From Cupriavidus lacunae (lineage in GTDB: Bacteria > Pseudomonadota > Gammaproteobacteria > Burkholderiales > Burkholderiaceae), in assembly GCF_003353055.1 (NCBI RefSeq), contig NZ_QKWJ01000033.1, positions 1-64,000 of the forward strand: DNA of 64,000 bases, written 5' to 3'. A model generated the notes under the pieces. The model had not been told where the DNA came from, made no database searches, and was given only the letters and a program-made list of their open reading frames with translations. A program made the position numbers and the translations under genes. The stretch's first letter is position 1. Every line of letters starts with the position of its first letter. This document shows, one piece after another, positions 1-8,928 of this stretch.

Positions 1-99
1 GGACCGAAGGCGCCCAAGAAGAAGGGCTATGTTGCCGGATGCGTGGCACGACGGCATGTATCTACCGCCCGTGTCATCAAGGCTGGACGTGTCGTTTGA
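1..99 (+). CDS. possible 3' end of a gene entering from the left
   Basis: Frame 1 is open from the first base to a TGA at 97-99, giving about 32 lysine- and arginine-rich residues (KAPKKKGYVAG near the start). No start codon lies in the window and no family is recognised. It may be the tail of a basic protein or chance, since an open run this short is weak evidence. Confidence 0.2.
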   Translation, partial: GPKAPKKKGYVAGCVARRHVSTARVIKAGRVV

Positions 100-121
100 T
101 CACCTTGAAAGGGGTGGCTCT

Positions 122-149
122 TAAAGGGGACAGGTCCCTTTGTGGACCG
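122..149 (+). repeat. 28-bp dispersed repeat, copy 1
   Basis: This 28-base stretch, beginning TAAAGGGGACAGGTCC, recurs on the opposite strand at 41486-41513 with one mismatch. Inside it GGTCC and GGACC are separated by six bases and could form a small hairpin. The flanks do not match, so the repeat unit is short. It resembles short extragenic repeats or a transposon tail, which is inference. Confidence 0.7.
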
Positions 150-237
150 GAAGGCATGAATATTCCGACTCTCGCTCCGGATGCCGTCGCGAACGGCGAG
201 CGAGCCATCAAAGCACTTGCACGATGAGGGGAAAGGT

Positions 238-615
238 ATGCTTGACCACATAATCCTGACCGTCAGCGATATCGAGCGCTCGCTGGGTTTCTACGAAGCT
301 GCCTTGAAGCCTATAGGGATCAAGTTTTTCCTGCCGTACAAAGGGGAGAACGGGCATCCTGACCTGTGGGGTTTCGGCGATGGCGAGAAGGCCTTCTTCT
401 GGCTGAAGCAGGGGAATCCGAATCCCGAAGCTATTCACTGGGGCTTTGTGGCGCATAGCAATGCCAAGGTCGACGAATTCCACGACGCCGCAATCACCGC
501 TGGTGGACGGGAGCACATCCCGCCTCGCGCGCGGCTTGAATACTATCCCGGGTACTACGCGGCGGATGTATTCGATCCGGACGGATACTCGTTCGAAGTC
601 GTACACAAGAGCTAG
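238..615 (+). CDS. VOC-family (glyoxalase/dioxygenase fold) protein
   Basis: A 125-residue single-module vicinal-oxygen-chelate protein. It starts MLDHIILTVSDIERSLGFY and ends with the typical FDPDGYSFEVVHK strand. The ATG at 238 follows a purine-rich GAGGGGAAAGG; an in-frame ATG at 181 would add residues with no VOC character. His4 near the N-terminus and the glutamate of the last strand are the usual metal-ligand positions. Substrate is unknown; such proteins include glyoxalases, resistance proteins and lyases. It belongs to the same small subfamily as the protein at 61281-61661, judging by the shared DH-start and YYAA...DPDG end. It stands alone with a terminator downstream. Confidence 0.85.
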   Translation: MLDHIILTVSDIERSLGFYEAALKPIGIKFFLPYKGENGHPDLWGFGDGEKAFFWLKQGNPNPEAIHWGFVAHSNAKVDEFHDAAITAGGREHIPPRARLEYYPGYYAADVFDPDGYSFEVVHKS

Positions 616-748
616 GGGTTTGGCGCTTGGCGAATTGCGAGTCGCCACGCCAGCCCAATCTTGCTCCAAGGCTGAAGACCCCAGACGGCGGGGGAGCTTG
701 TCCAGAAGCGTGAGTGGGAGTCTTGATGCTGCCGGGGCTGTGTGAAAT

Positions 749-777
749 AACCGCAGCTTCGGCTGCGGTTTTCATTT
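749..777 (+). terminator. intrinsic terminator
   Basis: A perfect 9-bp stem (AACCGCAGC / GCTGCGGTT) closes a TTCG tetraloop and is followed by TTCATTT. This is a clear rho-independent terminator. It lies 134 bases after the VOC gene stop. The rest of the 616-1013 interval shows no convincing gene. Confidence 0.8.
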
Positions 778-1013
778 AGGGGCTGGTACAGGGTTGGTTG
801 GTCTGCTGCCTGGACTGACGCATATCGGCGCCACTAGAGCATCGTCGATTTGGCGGCTGAAATCGGTCGAGGAACTGCCGGCGGACGTGGCCAGGCGTGC
901 GTGATCTTCCCGATTCGAGCACGGAACAATTCTGTCCTGCCTGCTCGTGTCTGCGCCGCCGCGGCCTCGCGTGTAAGATCAGCGCCAAATTCTGACTTTA
1001 CCCCACTCGACTG

Positions 1014-1388
1014 ATGAAGACGAAGATAAGGGCCACCGTGGTTTGCGCACGCGGCGACCGCGTACTGCTGGTTTCCAAGGACGGCAGCCGGTGGGCGCTG
1101 CCTGGCGGGCGCCCGAGCAAGGACGAGACATTTGCTGATGCCGCAGGACGGGAACTTCTAGAGGAAACCACCTTGCTGGCCCGAGGGCTCGGCTTTCTGT
1201 TCCAAGCCATAGGCGCAACGACCGTGCACCATGTCTTCGTCGCCAATATTGGGAAATCTGCCGCGGCAAAGCCGAGCAAGGAAATCGCACGCTGCCAGTG
1301 GTTCTCTCAAGCGGAGCTGGGGGAGATTGTCATCAGCCCCACGACGCGCCAGATCATTGAAAGCTTCTGGCTGGCACGCCAGCGCTAA
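1014..1388 (+). CDS. Nudix hydrolase
   Basis: A 124-residue protein made of a single Nudix domain. The Nudix box is visible at about residues 33-55: GRPSKDE followed by RELLEET, which fits GX5EX7REUXEE except that the usual final glycine is threonine. The REXXEE glutamates that bind Mg2+ are intact. Such enzymes cleave nucleoside diphosphates linked to another group; the substrate cannot be read from the sequence. The ATG at 1014 directly precedes the first beta strand (KIRATVVCARGDRVLLV). No operon partner is evident. Confidence 0.88.
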   Translation: MKTKIRATVVCARGDRVLLVSKDGSRWALPGGRPSKDETFADAAGRELLEETTLLARGLGFLFQAIGATTVHHVFVANIGKSAAAKPSKEIARCQWFSQAELGEIVISPTTRQIIESFWLARQR

Positions 1389-1542
1389 GTTGCGTGTCTT
1401 CTCCGGCGGTTAAGTCGGGCAAGCAGGCAACAGGTGGTACGACGATTGCTTGGTCAGTTGCCATAGCGGGGCTAAGCTCCAATCGTGAGCAACCTGGTCA
1501 GGGGGAAGCAAATGAAACCTGTTGTTCATCACTTTCATTCCC

Positions 1543-1647
1543 ATGCGCCGCACCACGGGTGCTAAATACTACCTTGCCTTCGCTGGGGCCATGCTGGTGG
1601 TTAGCGCTACCTACGTGATAATCACCCTCTTTCGCCAAGTCGTATGA
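1543..1647 (+). CDS. small single-span membrane protein, possibly frameshifted
   Basis: A 34-codon frame begins MRRTTGAKYYLAFAGAM and is mostly one hydrophobic helix with an RR start, ending at TGA 1645-1647. Reading on in the +1 frame gives about 20 further codons (YEQHVLASWVQFKKEPLRHA) to a TAA. The small protein may therefore originally have been about 53 residues and lost frame near 1640. No family is recognised and no good ribosome site is seen. Nothing else gene-like was found between 1389 and 1822. Confidence 0.3.
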   Translation: MRRTTGAKYYLAFAGAMLVVSATYVIITLFRQVV

Positions 1648-1822
1648 ACAGCATGTGCTGGCGTCTTGGGTGCAGTTCAAAAAAGAGCCGCTCCGCCACG
1701 CTTAACCAGCGCTGAATGACGGCTTCTCGGTGCGCATCGGACTCTCATTTCAAGTCTGGTGGATGACCGAGACGGGTCGAAAGGCCTCATTCATCCACGC
1801 TGCCCGGGTGTATGCGTCGAGG

Positions 1823-2230
1823 CTACTCCGGGGGCGGTTCATTTCGTATCACCAGTTCCATGAACCCTGAACTTAGGTCGTACTCCCGGGAGAAACGATG
1901 TTCGGGAAGAAGCGCCAGCAATATCTCCGCAGTTGTACGGACCGTGCAACCGCGTGCCACATGACCACCGAACACTCGGCCGCGCGGGTCGGCAACCGAC
2001 ATGTGCAGGTGCGCTCCATCAGATGATATGGACCCGGCGAGCGTCAGTATTTCCAGATTGTCACGTAACTCGGTAGGATCCTCGTCCCCGGCAAATCGCA
2101 ATTGGGCAACGCTGAGGCTCCCGATGCCCTGAATTACGAAGGCCGCACGCAACCTGAGCCGACGCAGCGCGTCTTCGAGTGCCACACGCAGATCGTCGCC
2201 GGGAGAGAGGCGCAAAGGATGTGCTTGCAT
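1823..2230 (-). CDS. PPC/DUF296 domain protein
   Basis: A 135-residue protein matching the PPC (DUF296) fold shared by plants and prokaryotes. It has an N-terminal MQAHPLRLSPGDDLRVAL, a central GSLSVAQLRFAG strand, SSDGAHLHMSVAD and GGHVARGCTVRTTAEILL. The HLHMS and GGH elements are the conserved trimer-interface and putative ligand region. In plants the domain accompanies AT-hooks; bacterial stand-alone versions have no settled role. It is monocistronic, with no close neighbour on its strand. Confidence 0.85.
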   Translation of the reverse strand: MQAHPLRLSPGDDLRVALEDALRRLRLRAAFVIQGIGSLSVAQLRFAGDEDPTELRDNLEILTLAGSISSDGAHLHMSVADPRGRVFGGHVARGCTVRTTAEILLALLPEHRFSREYDLSSGFMELVIRNEPPPE

Positions 2231-2815
2231 CGCGCGGTTCCAGGTTGGGGGCTCCGTGACAGGTTAGGGCAAATTGAGATCGATCGCAATTGAGCACCAG
2301 CTTTCTCGCATAACAGGCGTCGCAGGGGCGACAATCGGGCAACTGAGGAGGTTCGGCATCGGGCCGGGTCCGGCCATGAGCGGCTGTGGATTCAACCGTT
2401 CACGAACACTGCAGCGTCGACATCCAAATGACTCTTCGGACCAACAAGCAGTCATTCGATTCGAGCGCAAAGACGTCACAGTGCAAGCATTGACATGAGG
2501 TCACGTGTAATCCAAGAGCCGGGCAACGAACTGCCGCGCCGGAACGGAATCATGGCGCTGGCTGCCTGCAGGCTTTCCACAATGCGGGAATAGAGTGGTC
2601 AACTCAACGGCGTCGCGTCAAATGCTCCGGGCAACATGCGAAACCTTTGGGCCACATTCGACCGATAGTCCAGAAACCACCCTGTCGTTGGGTCGGACCT
2701 TCAGGGACGTCGCTTGTCACCTAAAATATTGTCAAGGTGTTACGTAGCCCGGTCACGCCGCCAACGTGAACCTTTGGACCGTTAGAACCACGTCTCAATA
2801 ACTGACGGGTGCTCT
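2231..2815. other. 585-bp interval without a recognisable gene
   Basis: Only short frames lie here and none has coding character. The stretch at about 2720-2760 is slightly AT-rich (CTAAAATATTGTCAAGGTGTTAC) and could hold the promoter of the downstream lipoprotein gene. Confidence 0.5.
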
Positions 2816-3226
2816 ATGGTGCTATCACTTCGCTATTTGGGAGTCTTGGGAATCTGCGCTTTGTTCACTGCTTGCGGACAGATTCCGTCCAGGCATGCTG
2901 CGTGCAGCGCTGATTCCTGTCGCCCTCGGCACGAGCACGAGAGGTTGCAATCCGGCGAGGCGTCATGGTATTCGGCAGCGCTCCAGGGGCATCTGACCGC
3001 AAACGGAGAACGCTACGATGGCGGGGCCTTGACTGCTGCCCATCGAACATTACCGCTCGGCAGCTATGTGCGCGTCAGATCGTTGGCTACCGGAAAGTCG
3101 GTTGTCGTTCGCATCAACGATCGCGGACCATACGTCAAAGGCCGGATTATCGATCTCTCTCACGCTGCGGCGGAAGCCTTGGGTTTGCCAGACGCGCGGT
3201 CGATGCGCGTGCAGATTGAACGTTGA
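2816..3226 (+). CDS. rlpA-like: RlpA-like septal lipoprotein (double-psi beta-barrel)
   Basis: A 136-residue lipoprotein. The signal peptide ends in lipobox LFTAC with Cys20 as the lipidation site. The remainder is a double-psi beta-barrel domain: GEASWYSAALQGHLTANGE with the catalytic-type N-G-E element, then VVRINDRGPYVKGRIIDLS containing the conserved D-R-G-P. RlpA proteins cleave or bind denuded peptidoglycan at the septum. This copy lacks a SPOR domain and is much shorter than canonical RlpA, so it is an accessory RlpA-family protein. The ATG at 2816 directly starts the signal peptide. Confidence 0.87.
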   Translation: MVLSLRYLGVLGICALFTACGQIPSRHAACSADSCRPRHEHERLQSGEASWYSAALQGHLTANGERYDGGALTAAHRTLPLGSYVRVRSLATGKSVVVRINDRGPYVKGRIIDLSHAAAEALGLPDARSMRVQIER

Positions 3227-3320
3227 TCGTCTGCTTTGGGCCGTTATATGCCTACGCATAGAGCTTCAGTGACAACCCACGAGCGTCGCCGTCATCGGGC
3301 CATAGCGGCGAGTGCCAGGC

Positions 3321-3512
3321 CTATCGAAACAGATAGAGCGAAAACTGCCCACCGTTGATCGGGAAAGCTGCGCCAGCCATTTCACCCAGCGCTTCCATTG
3401 CCCCCGCCCCACCCATCGATATGCCGCCGGCACAGTCCACGCTCCTCCCGGCGTCAGTGCAGGCAGTGAAAAGCACCAGGGCTGCGAACCCGGCGCAAAC
3501 CAGTTTGCTCAT
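3321..3512 (-). CDS. small glycine-rich lipoprotein
   Basis: A 63-residue protein with a clear lipoprotein signal, lipobox LFTAC and Cys18, followed by a short glycine- and alanine-rich tail. An AGGAG-like site precedes the ATG. It lies about 100 bases downstream of the flavin oxidase gene on the same strand and may be co-transcribed. No family is recognised; function unknown. Confidence 0.6.
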   Translation of the reverse strand: MSKLVCAGFAALVLFTACTDAGRSVDCAGGISMGGAGAMEALGEMAGAAFPINGGQFSLYLFR

Positions 3513-3616
3513 GACTTTCTCCTCGCGATTCCGGCAGGCAAGGGGCGTGGGAGTCGCCGGGAATCAGGGCGGCGAGTCCCACGATGTTTTCAGCAGTCGC
3601 AACCTTCGGTCCACCC

Positions 3617-5002
3617 TCAGGCGGGCCTGATGTTCTGGTTCACGCGGAACAGGTTTGCAGGGTCGTACTTGCGCTTGATCTCCGCCAGTCGCGCATAGTT
3701 GTCGCGATAGGCAGCCTTCACGTTGTCGTTGCCTTCGTCCATCATCATGTTGATGTAGCCGCCGCCAGCCGAGTGCGGATGCAGCGCCAGCCAGTAGTCC
3801 TTGGCCCACTGCACGATGCGGTCGTTGTTGGCCGGGTCGGGATCGACGCCGACAATCACGCTGGCGAAGCTCGCATCGCGGTAGCTGAACGCGGTGTCAT
3901 TGGGGCCCGCGCGATGCGCCGCGCCGTTGATGGGATACAGGTGCATGGTCGAGTGCATGGACGGCAACTGGTGCCCATACTTGATGTGCAGGTCGATGGC
4001 CTTGTCGCTCAGGTCGCTCACGAAGTCGGCTTTCCAGTACCACTGCAGGCCAGGCGGATACAGCGCGTCGAACAGGCTCTGCAAGACCGGCCAGGGAATG
4101 GGGCCGGCAAAGTCCACCGCTGGCGGCATGGCGTCGCGAATCGGCTTGAAGCGCGCCTCGGCCTGATCGAGTGGACCCGTGTAGCACCACACCACGGCGC
4201 ACATCTTCTGCAGGTGGACAGACTCGGGGAACGGCGGCCCGGGCGGCACCGTCACAAAGCCGAACCAGCCATTGATGTCCTGCGGCGCAGTCAGGATGAA
4301 ATCGCGCCACCACTTCATCAACTCGCGCGCCTGGTCCATCGGCCACAGCATCGGGCCGCCGTAGACCGTGCCGACCGGATGGGCCTTGAACTCGAATGAG
4401 GTGACCACGCCGAAGTTGCCGCCACCGCCGCGCAGCGCCCAGAACAGGTCCGCGTTCTCGTCGCTGCTGGCATTGACCAGTCGCCCGTCGGCCAGAACGA
4501 CCTCGGCGCTGAGCAGGTTATCGATCGTCAGGCCGTAGGCGCGGCTAAGGTAGCCAATGCCGCCGCCAAGCGTCAGCCCACCCACGCCCGTGGTCGAGAT
4601 GAAACCGCTCGGCGTCGCCAGTCCATAGGCGCTGGCGGCGTGGTCCACATCGCCCCAGGTGCAGCCGCCACCAACCCGAATGGTGCTGCGCTTCGGATCC
4701 ACAAACACGCCTTTCATCGGCGACAGGTCGACCACCAGTCCGCCATCGCATGTGCCGAGCCCCGCGCCATTGTGCGCACCGCCACGTACGGCCAGCAGCA
4801 TTGCGCTGTCTCGCGCGGCGTTCACCGCCGCAATGACGTCCGCGACATCCGTGCAGCGCGCGATCAGTGCCGGGCGCTTGTCAATCATGCCGTTGTACAC
4901 CGCGCGTGCCTGGTCATAGGCCGCATCGCCAGGCTGAATCAATTGCCCCCGAAAATGCGGCTTCAGCGCGGTGGCGACGGTTTCACTCAGAGCACCTTCC
5001 AT
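3617..5002 (-). CDS. FAD-linked oxidoreductase, PCMH/BBE type
   Basis: A 461-residue berberine-bridge-type oxidase. The PCMH FAD domain covers about residues 40-215: RGGAHNGAG contains His77, the usual covalent 8-alpha-FAD residue, and GVGGLTLGGGIGYL follows. The cysteine of bicovalent family members is absent (SGFISTTG at its place), so flavin attachment is probably through one bond only. The C-terminus has the BBE signature YDPANLFRVNQNI. No export signal is seen. Family members oxidise sugars, alkaloids or polyketide alcohols; the substrate here is unknown. It lies directly downstream of the BTAD regulator on the same strand, suggesting that regulator may control it. Confidence 0.88.
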   Translation of the reverse strand: MEGALSETVATALKPHFRGQLIQPGDAAYDQARAVYNGMIDKRPALIARCTDVADVIAAVNAARDSAMLLAVRGGAHNGAGLGTCDGGLVVDLSPMKGVFVDPKRSTIRVGGGCTWGDVDHAASAYGLATPSGFISTTGVGGLTLGGGIGYLSRAYGLTIDNLLSAEVVLADGRLVNASSDENADLFWALRGGGGNFGVVTSFEFKAHPVGTVYGGPMLWPMDQARELMKWWRDFILTAPQDINGWFGFVTVPPGPPFPESVHLQKMCAVVWCYTGPLDQAEARFKPIRDAMPPAVDFAGPIPWPVLQSLFDALYPPGLQWYWKADFVSDLSDKAIDLHIKYGHQLPSMHSTMHLYPINGAAHRAGPNDTAFSYRDASFASVIVGVDPDPANNDRIVQWAKDYWLALHPHSAGGGYINMMMDEGNDNVKAAYRDNYARLAEIKRKYDPANLFRVNQNIRPA

Positions 5003-5123
5003 GGTTGCCTCCTGTCCGGTTGGTATGCAGGAGTTTTAGCAACCTCGGCGTTTGAAGGGCGTTAGGCGCGGCGTTATATGCGCCAATCTCCGACGCGGCT
5101 GGCCCGGAGCGGCCAAGCCATGA

Positions 5124-8100
5124 CTAACGCGCCAGTAACGCGCGCGCCCGGACGATGTCGGGCTGGTCGAACCCTTCGGCGAATCGGGCGAGCGGCGGCT
5201 CGACCACCCGGCGCGCACCGATGCCCTCCCGTGGCTCGCGCAACGCCGCCAGCGACAGCGCGGCGCGCAGCTCGAGGGGGCGAGCCCGTTGGGCGGCAGC
5301 GATCTCGATCGCCTTGATCAGCGACGATTCGGCTTCGGCCAGGTTGGCGCTGCGGTGCAACAACAATTCGCCGCGCAGGCGATAGAGCTCCGCGTCCAGC
5401 CAGTGCTCGCCAGTGTGCTCGGCATGTTGGAGCGCCTGATCCAGCGCCGCAAGCGCGGCCTCGGTCTCGCCCACGTCGCCCAGGCATTCCGCCAGCATGC
5501 CGAGATACAGCGGCAGCCGCAGGCGCGCGCCGGTGGCATGAAAGCCCTCGATCGCCACCTGCATTGCCGCCACGGCGTCGGCGCCGGGCGACTGCTTTGC
5601 ATTGGCCCAGGCGAGCAGCACGTCAGCCCAGGCAAGGTAGTAGCCGACGTGGTACCGATCGGCGATCGAACGTGCCTGTCGGGCGTAGTGAAGCGTGAGA
5701 CCGTGCTCCCGGCGCAGGGCATGCTGCGTTGCAAGATAAGACAGCGCCAGCGCCTGGGAGAACGGGTGTGCCAGGCGGTTTGCCACCTCCAGCGCTTCGC
5801 GTCCACGCCGGAGGGCCTGATCGGCGAACCCGGTGAACCAGAATGCATGGGCCGACCACGCCGAGGCCAGCACGCCGAAGTTTCCGCCCATCAACGACAC
5901 ATGCTCGGCGTGCTGGGTTTCGTCATAAGCGCCGAGCGCGCGTTGATACGCCGGCTCCGCCGCCACCCAGTCACCCTGCTGGACCAGGCTCCCCATGATG
6001 TTGGTCCATGCCATCGACGCGTATGTACCCGACCCGGAAGTGCCCAATCCCGCGATGAGCTCCTCGCTCAGGCTCCGCGCCTGGGCAAGCTCCGCACTGA
6101 CGACAAGAAAGAAGGCAAGGCTGAGCTGGGCGCGCGCCTGCTGACCGAAGTCGCCCGCGTGTCTGCTGAGTTCAACGGCGCGCCGCAGGGGCGTGTCGAG
6201 CTCCGGTGCCGCCCACCCACGGGAAATGCGAATCGGCGGCGCAAGGTCGAGTTGCAATGCCAGCGACTGCCGGGCGCGCTCTTGCGGATCGACGATCTGA
6301 CCGGCTTGCGCCAGCCCGCGCTGCAGCAGGGCGATGGCATCGTCATAGGCGTACAAACTCTGCGCAACGCCGGCCGCGCGCCGATAGAACGCGGCTGAAT
6401 CGGTTGGCAGGCCCGCCTGTTCGTAGTGCGCGGCAATCTGCGCGCTGGCAGCGTCGAGATCATCGTCCGGCGCCTGTTCAAGCGCGCGTGCCACGCGTTG
6501 ATGCAGGCGGCGGCGTTGCAGCGGACTGACCTCGGCGTACGCCACGTCCCGGATCTTGTCGTGGCTGAAGTCAAAGGCAATGCCCCCGCTGTCTGGCTGG
6601 CGCACGATGCCTCGTTGCCAGAGTTCGTCCAGCGCATTCGTGAGGGCGTCCTCGCGCACGTCGCTCGCCTGGGCCAGCACATCGGCGGTGAATGCCCGCC
6701 CGATGATCGCCGCGACGCCGACGATATCGCGCGCGGCAGGCGACAGTTGCGCAAGACGGTTCGAGATCACCGTATACACCTTGGGTGGCAACTTCGGGAC
6801 CGTGCCGTGCGGCGTGCCGCCGGCCGTCGCGGTGTCGGACCGGGCGCGCATCATCTCGACCGTGAACAGGGGATTGCCTTCGCTCTCCTCGAATAGCCGG
6901 GTTGCCTCCGCGTCGGCCAGCGGCCGATTGATGATCTGCGCCGCGATCTTCGCGGTTTCGGCGGCATCCAGCGCGCCCAGCAAGATCTCAGTGAGCTGGT
7001 CGTCGCGCCGCAAGGCGTCAAGCAGCCGGCTTACGGCATGCAAGGGCGTGATGTCTTCATGCCGCGCCGTGGCGACCACGAGGAGCTTCGCGCTCACGTC
7101 GAAGCGCATCAGGAAGCGTAGCCATTCAAGCGTCTCCGCGTCGCACCATTGCAAATCGTCGAGCAACAGCAGCAGCGGCCCGTCTGTCGCCAGCACGGCG
7201 CGCGCCAGCGCTTCGAAGAACCGCTGGCGCTGCCAGTATTCCGTGAGTGGGGAGGGCGGAGGCAGGCCGGGTTGTTGCGTCAGCAGCTCTGGCAACAGGC
7301 GCGCGACTTCGGTCAGCCACAGTCTGTCGAGTCCGCTCATCGCTTGGTGCAAGGCGGGGCTGCGCAGCCAGCCGGTGACCGGCGCAAACGCGACCTGCCC
7401 CTCGGCCGCATACGCGCGCGAGTGCGTCGTGGTGAAGCCTTGCCCGGAAAGGTGCACGAGCAATTCCTCCGCCAGGCGCGACTTGCCAATGCCCGCCTCG
7501 CCCGAAATCAGGGCGAACTGCTTGTCGCCAAGCTGACTACGCTGCCACACTTCGAGAAGCCGCCGCCATTCGTCGTGGCGTCCGATCATTGACAGCATGG
7601 GGTCCCGTGGGCGTCGACGCTGTGTTGGCGCAGCCTGGGCAGCAAGGCGCGCATAGGCCTCGCGCAAGGCTTCACCAGGCACGATGCCCAGCTCGCGCGC
7701 GAAAATTTCAACGCAGTTGCGATAGGCACGCAGCGCGGATGCATGATCGTGATTCAGGGCATGCAGGCGCATCAACGCCATATAGGTGGGCTCGCGCAAT
7801 GGGTCGAGTCGCTGCAACTGCTGCGCGTGTTTCAACGCCTTTGCGTAGTCACGTCTGTCCTCGCTCAACTGGCTGAGCCGCACGAGCGCCGCGATGCACG
7901 CTTCGCGCAACTGATCGCGCTGCGGGGCGATCCATTCATCGTAACAACTGGCTAGCAGGTCGCCCCGATACAGCTCCGCGGCGTGCGTCAGGAGCTGTTC
8001 CTCGGTGGCCGCGTCGTTGTTGCTTGCGGCCCGCGCCGCGGTGGCCAGGGCCGACTTAAACTGCGCGACATCGAGATCAAATGCGGAATCGGGCAACCAT

Positions 8101-8384
8101 CGCACCATTTGCGCGTCGGCGTGGACGAAACTGGCTGCGTGCGGCCATGACTTGCGTAGATGAAACAGGAGCTGGCGCAAGGCGTTGCGTGCCTGCGCTT
8201 GCGTGGAATCGGGCCAGAACAGGAAAGCAAGTTGCTGGCGCGACTGCGGCACGTCCCGATGCAAAATCAGATAGGCAAGCAGCGCCTGTAAGCGGGGAGA
8301 ATTCGCGTCAGGCATCGGCGCGTCGGCGCCGTCGAGATGGAACTCGCCGAACAGGCGGACAGAGTAGCGAGCTTCAGGCGCCAT
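5124..8384 (-). CDS. large transcriptional regulator: winged helix + BTAD + ATPase + TPR
   Basis: A 1086-residue multidomain regulator. Residues about 5-95 form an OmpR/SARP-like winged helix (YSVRLFGEFHLDG, then SRQQLAFLFWPDS and ARNALRQLLFHLR). A BTAD helical domain follows to about 245. An AAA/STAND-type ATPase begins near 300, with Walker A SGEAGIGKSRLAEELL and Walker B LLLLLDDLQWCD. The C-terminal third is TPR-like repeats. This matches SARP/AfsR-like or MalT-like signal-integrating activators. I chose the ATG at 8384 because it begins the winged helix; upstream in-frame codons overlap a broken LysR gene. The flavin oxidase gene lies downstream. Confidence 0.85.
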   Translation of the reverse strand: MAPEARYSVRLFGEFHLDGADAPMPDANSPRLQALLAYLILHRDVPQSRQQLAFLFWPDSTQAQARNALRQLLFHLRKSWPHAASFVHADAQMVRWLPDSAFDLDVAQFKSALATAARAASNNDAATEEQLLTHAAELYRGDLLASCYDEWIAPQRDQLREACIAALVRLSQLSEDRRDYAKALKHAQQLQRLDPLREPTYMALMRLHALNHDHASALRAYRNCVEIFARELGIVPGEALREAYARLAAQAAPTQRRRPRDPMLSMIGRHDEWRRLLEVWQRSQLGDKQFALISGEAGIGKSRLAEELLVHLSGQGFTTTHSRAYAAEGQVAFAPVTGWLRSPALHQAMSGLDRLWLTEVARLLPELLTQQPGLPPPSPLTEYWQRQRFFEALARAVLATDGPLLLLLDDLQWCDAETLEWLRFLMRFDVSAKLLVVATARHEDITPLHAVSRLLDALRRDDQLTEILLGALDAAETAKIAAQIINRPLADAEATRLFEESEGNPLFTVEMMRARSDTATAGGTPHGTVPKLPPKVYTVISNRLAQLSPAARDIVGVAAIIGRAFTADVLAQASDVREDALTNALDELWQRGIVRQPDSGGIAFDFSHDKIRDVAYAEVSPLQRRRLHQRVARALEQAPDDDLDAASAQIAAHYEQAGLPTDSAAFYRRAAGVAQSLYAYDDAIALLQRGLAQAGQIVDPQERARQSLALQLDLAPPIRISRGWAAPELDTPLRRAVELSRHAGDFGQQARAQLSLAFFLVVSAELAQARSLSEELIAGLGTSGSGTYASMAWTNIMGSLVQQGDWVAAEPAYQRALGAYDETQHAEHVSLMGGNFGVLASAWSAHAFWFTGFADQALRRGREALEVANRLAHPFSQALALSYLATQHALRREHGLTLHYARQARSIADRYHVGYYLAWADVLLAWANAKQSPGADAVAAMQVAIEGFHATGARLRLPLYLGMLAECLGDVGETEAALAALDQALQHAEHTGEHWLDAELYRLRGELLLHRSANLAEAESSLIKAIEIAAAQRARPLELRAALSLAALREPREGIGARRVVEPPLARFAEGFDQPDIVRARALLAR

Positions 8385-8601
8385 GCTGGTCACCGGCGAT
8401 CCAGGCGACTTCAGCGGCGTCGTGGAGGCCGGCCCACCCGTCCTGGTACGCTGGGCTGCCGATGGCGGTGCGGCCGCACAATTGGTCGCTGACGACGAAC
8501 TTGGACAAATGGAGGCGGCGCGCGGCCTCGCTGATCGCGCCAGCTTCCACAACGGCGACGAAGCCGGCCATGCCTTCGAGCCTGAGCATTGTTCGGATCA
8601 T
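8374..8601 (-). pseudogene. LysR-family regulator remnant (DNA-binding end only)
   Basis: The first about 40 codons read MAGFVAVVEAGAISEAARRL followed by HLSKFVVSDQL, an unmistakable LysR helix-turn-helix. After that the reading departs from the family and the effector domain is missing. The fragment abuts the start of the BTAD regulator, so it looks like an ancestral LysR gene truncated at the junction where the regulator now begins. It is most likely non-functional. Confidence 0.7.
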
Positions 8602-8928
8602 CCGGATGGCAGTTTTGCGTTCTTCAGTCTAGTGCGAACTACGCTCGCCGCCGAAGCTTGTCGCACCGGGACGCGGAACCGCACGATGGCTTCGCGGCGT
8701 CAAAAGTGCGTTAAGCACCTCAATTTTCACGCGGTATGCGCGCTGCGTCATGGGATCAGCCTCGACGCTTTCGTCGAGATGTCACGACGGCGCGACATGC
8801 GGTCTCAGGAAGAGTTGGAGGGAAGCGGCCAAAAGCCGCTTGCCGCGCGCAGATGTCCCTGCCTTTAAGTCTCCCTTAAGTCTTTCCGCATACAGTGACG
8901 GCGTACCAACAACCGGGATAGAGACGCC
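8602..8928. other. intergenic interval with one hairpin
   Basis: No gene is evident. A 7-bp stem with a 5-base loop (AAGCGGC / GCCGCTT, 8823-8841) lies upstream of the DUF2076 gene; it lacks a T-tract and is not a confident terminator. Confidence 0.4.

Noticed and set aside
2264-2498. Two 70-odd-codon frames on opposite strands in the 2231-2815 gap
   Set aside because: They overlap each other, have no ribosome sites and no protein-like features.
8384-8552. 56-codon N-terminal extension of the BTAD regulator
   Set aside because: The extension is serine/proline-rich, antisense-like in composition and overlaps the LysR remnant; the winged helix begins right after the ATG at 8384.
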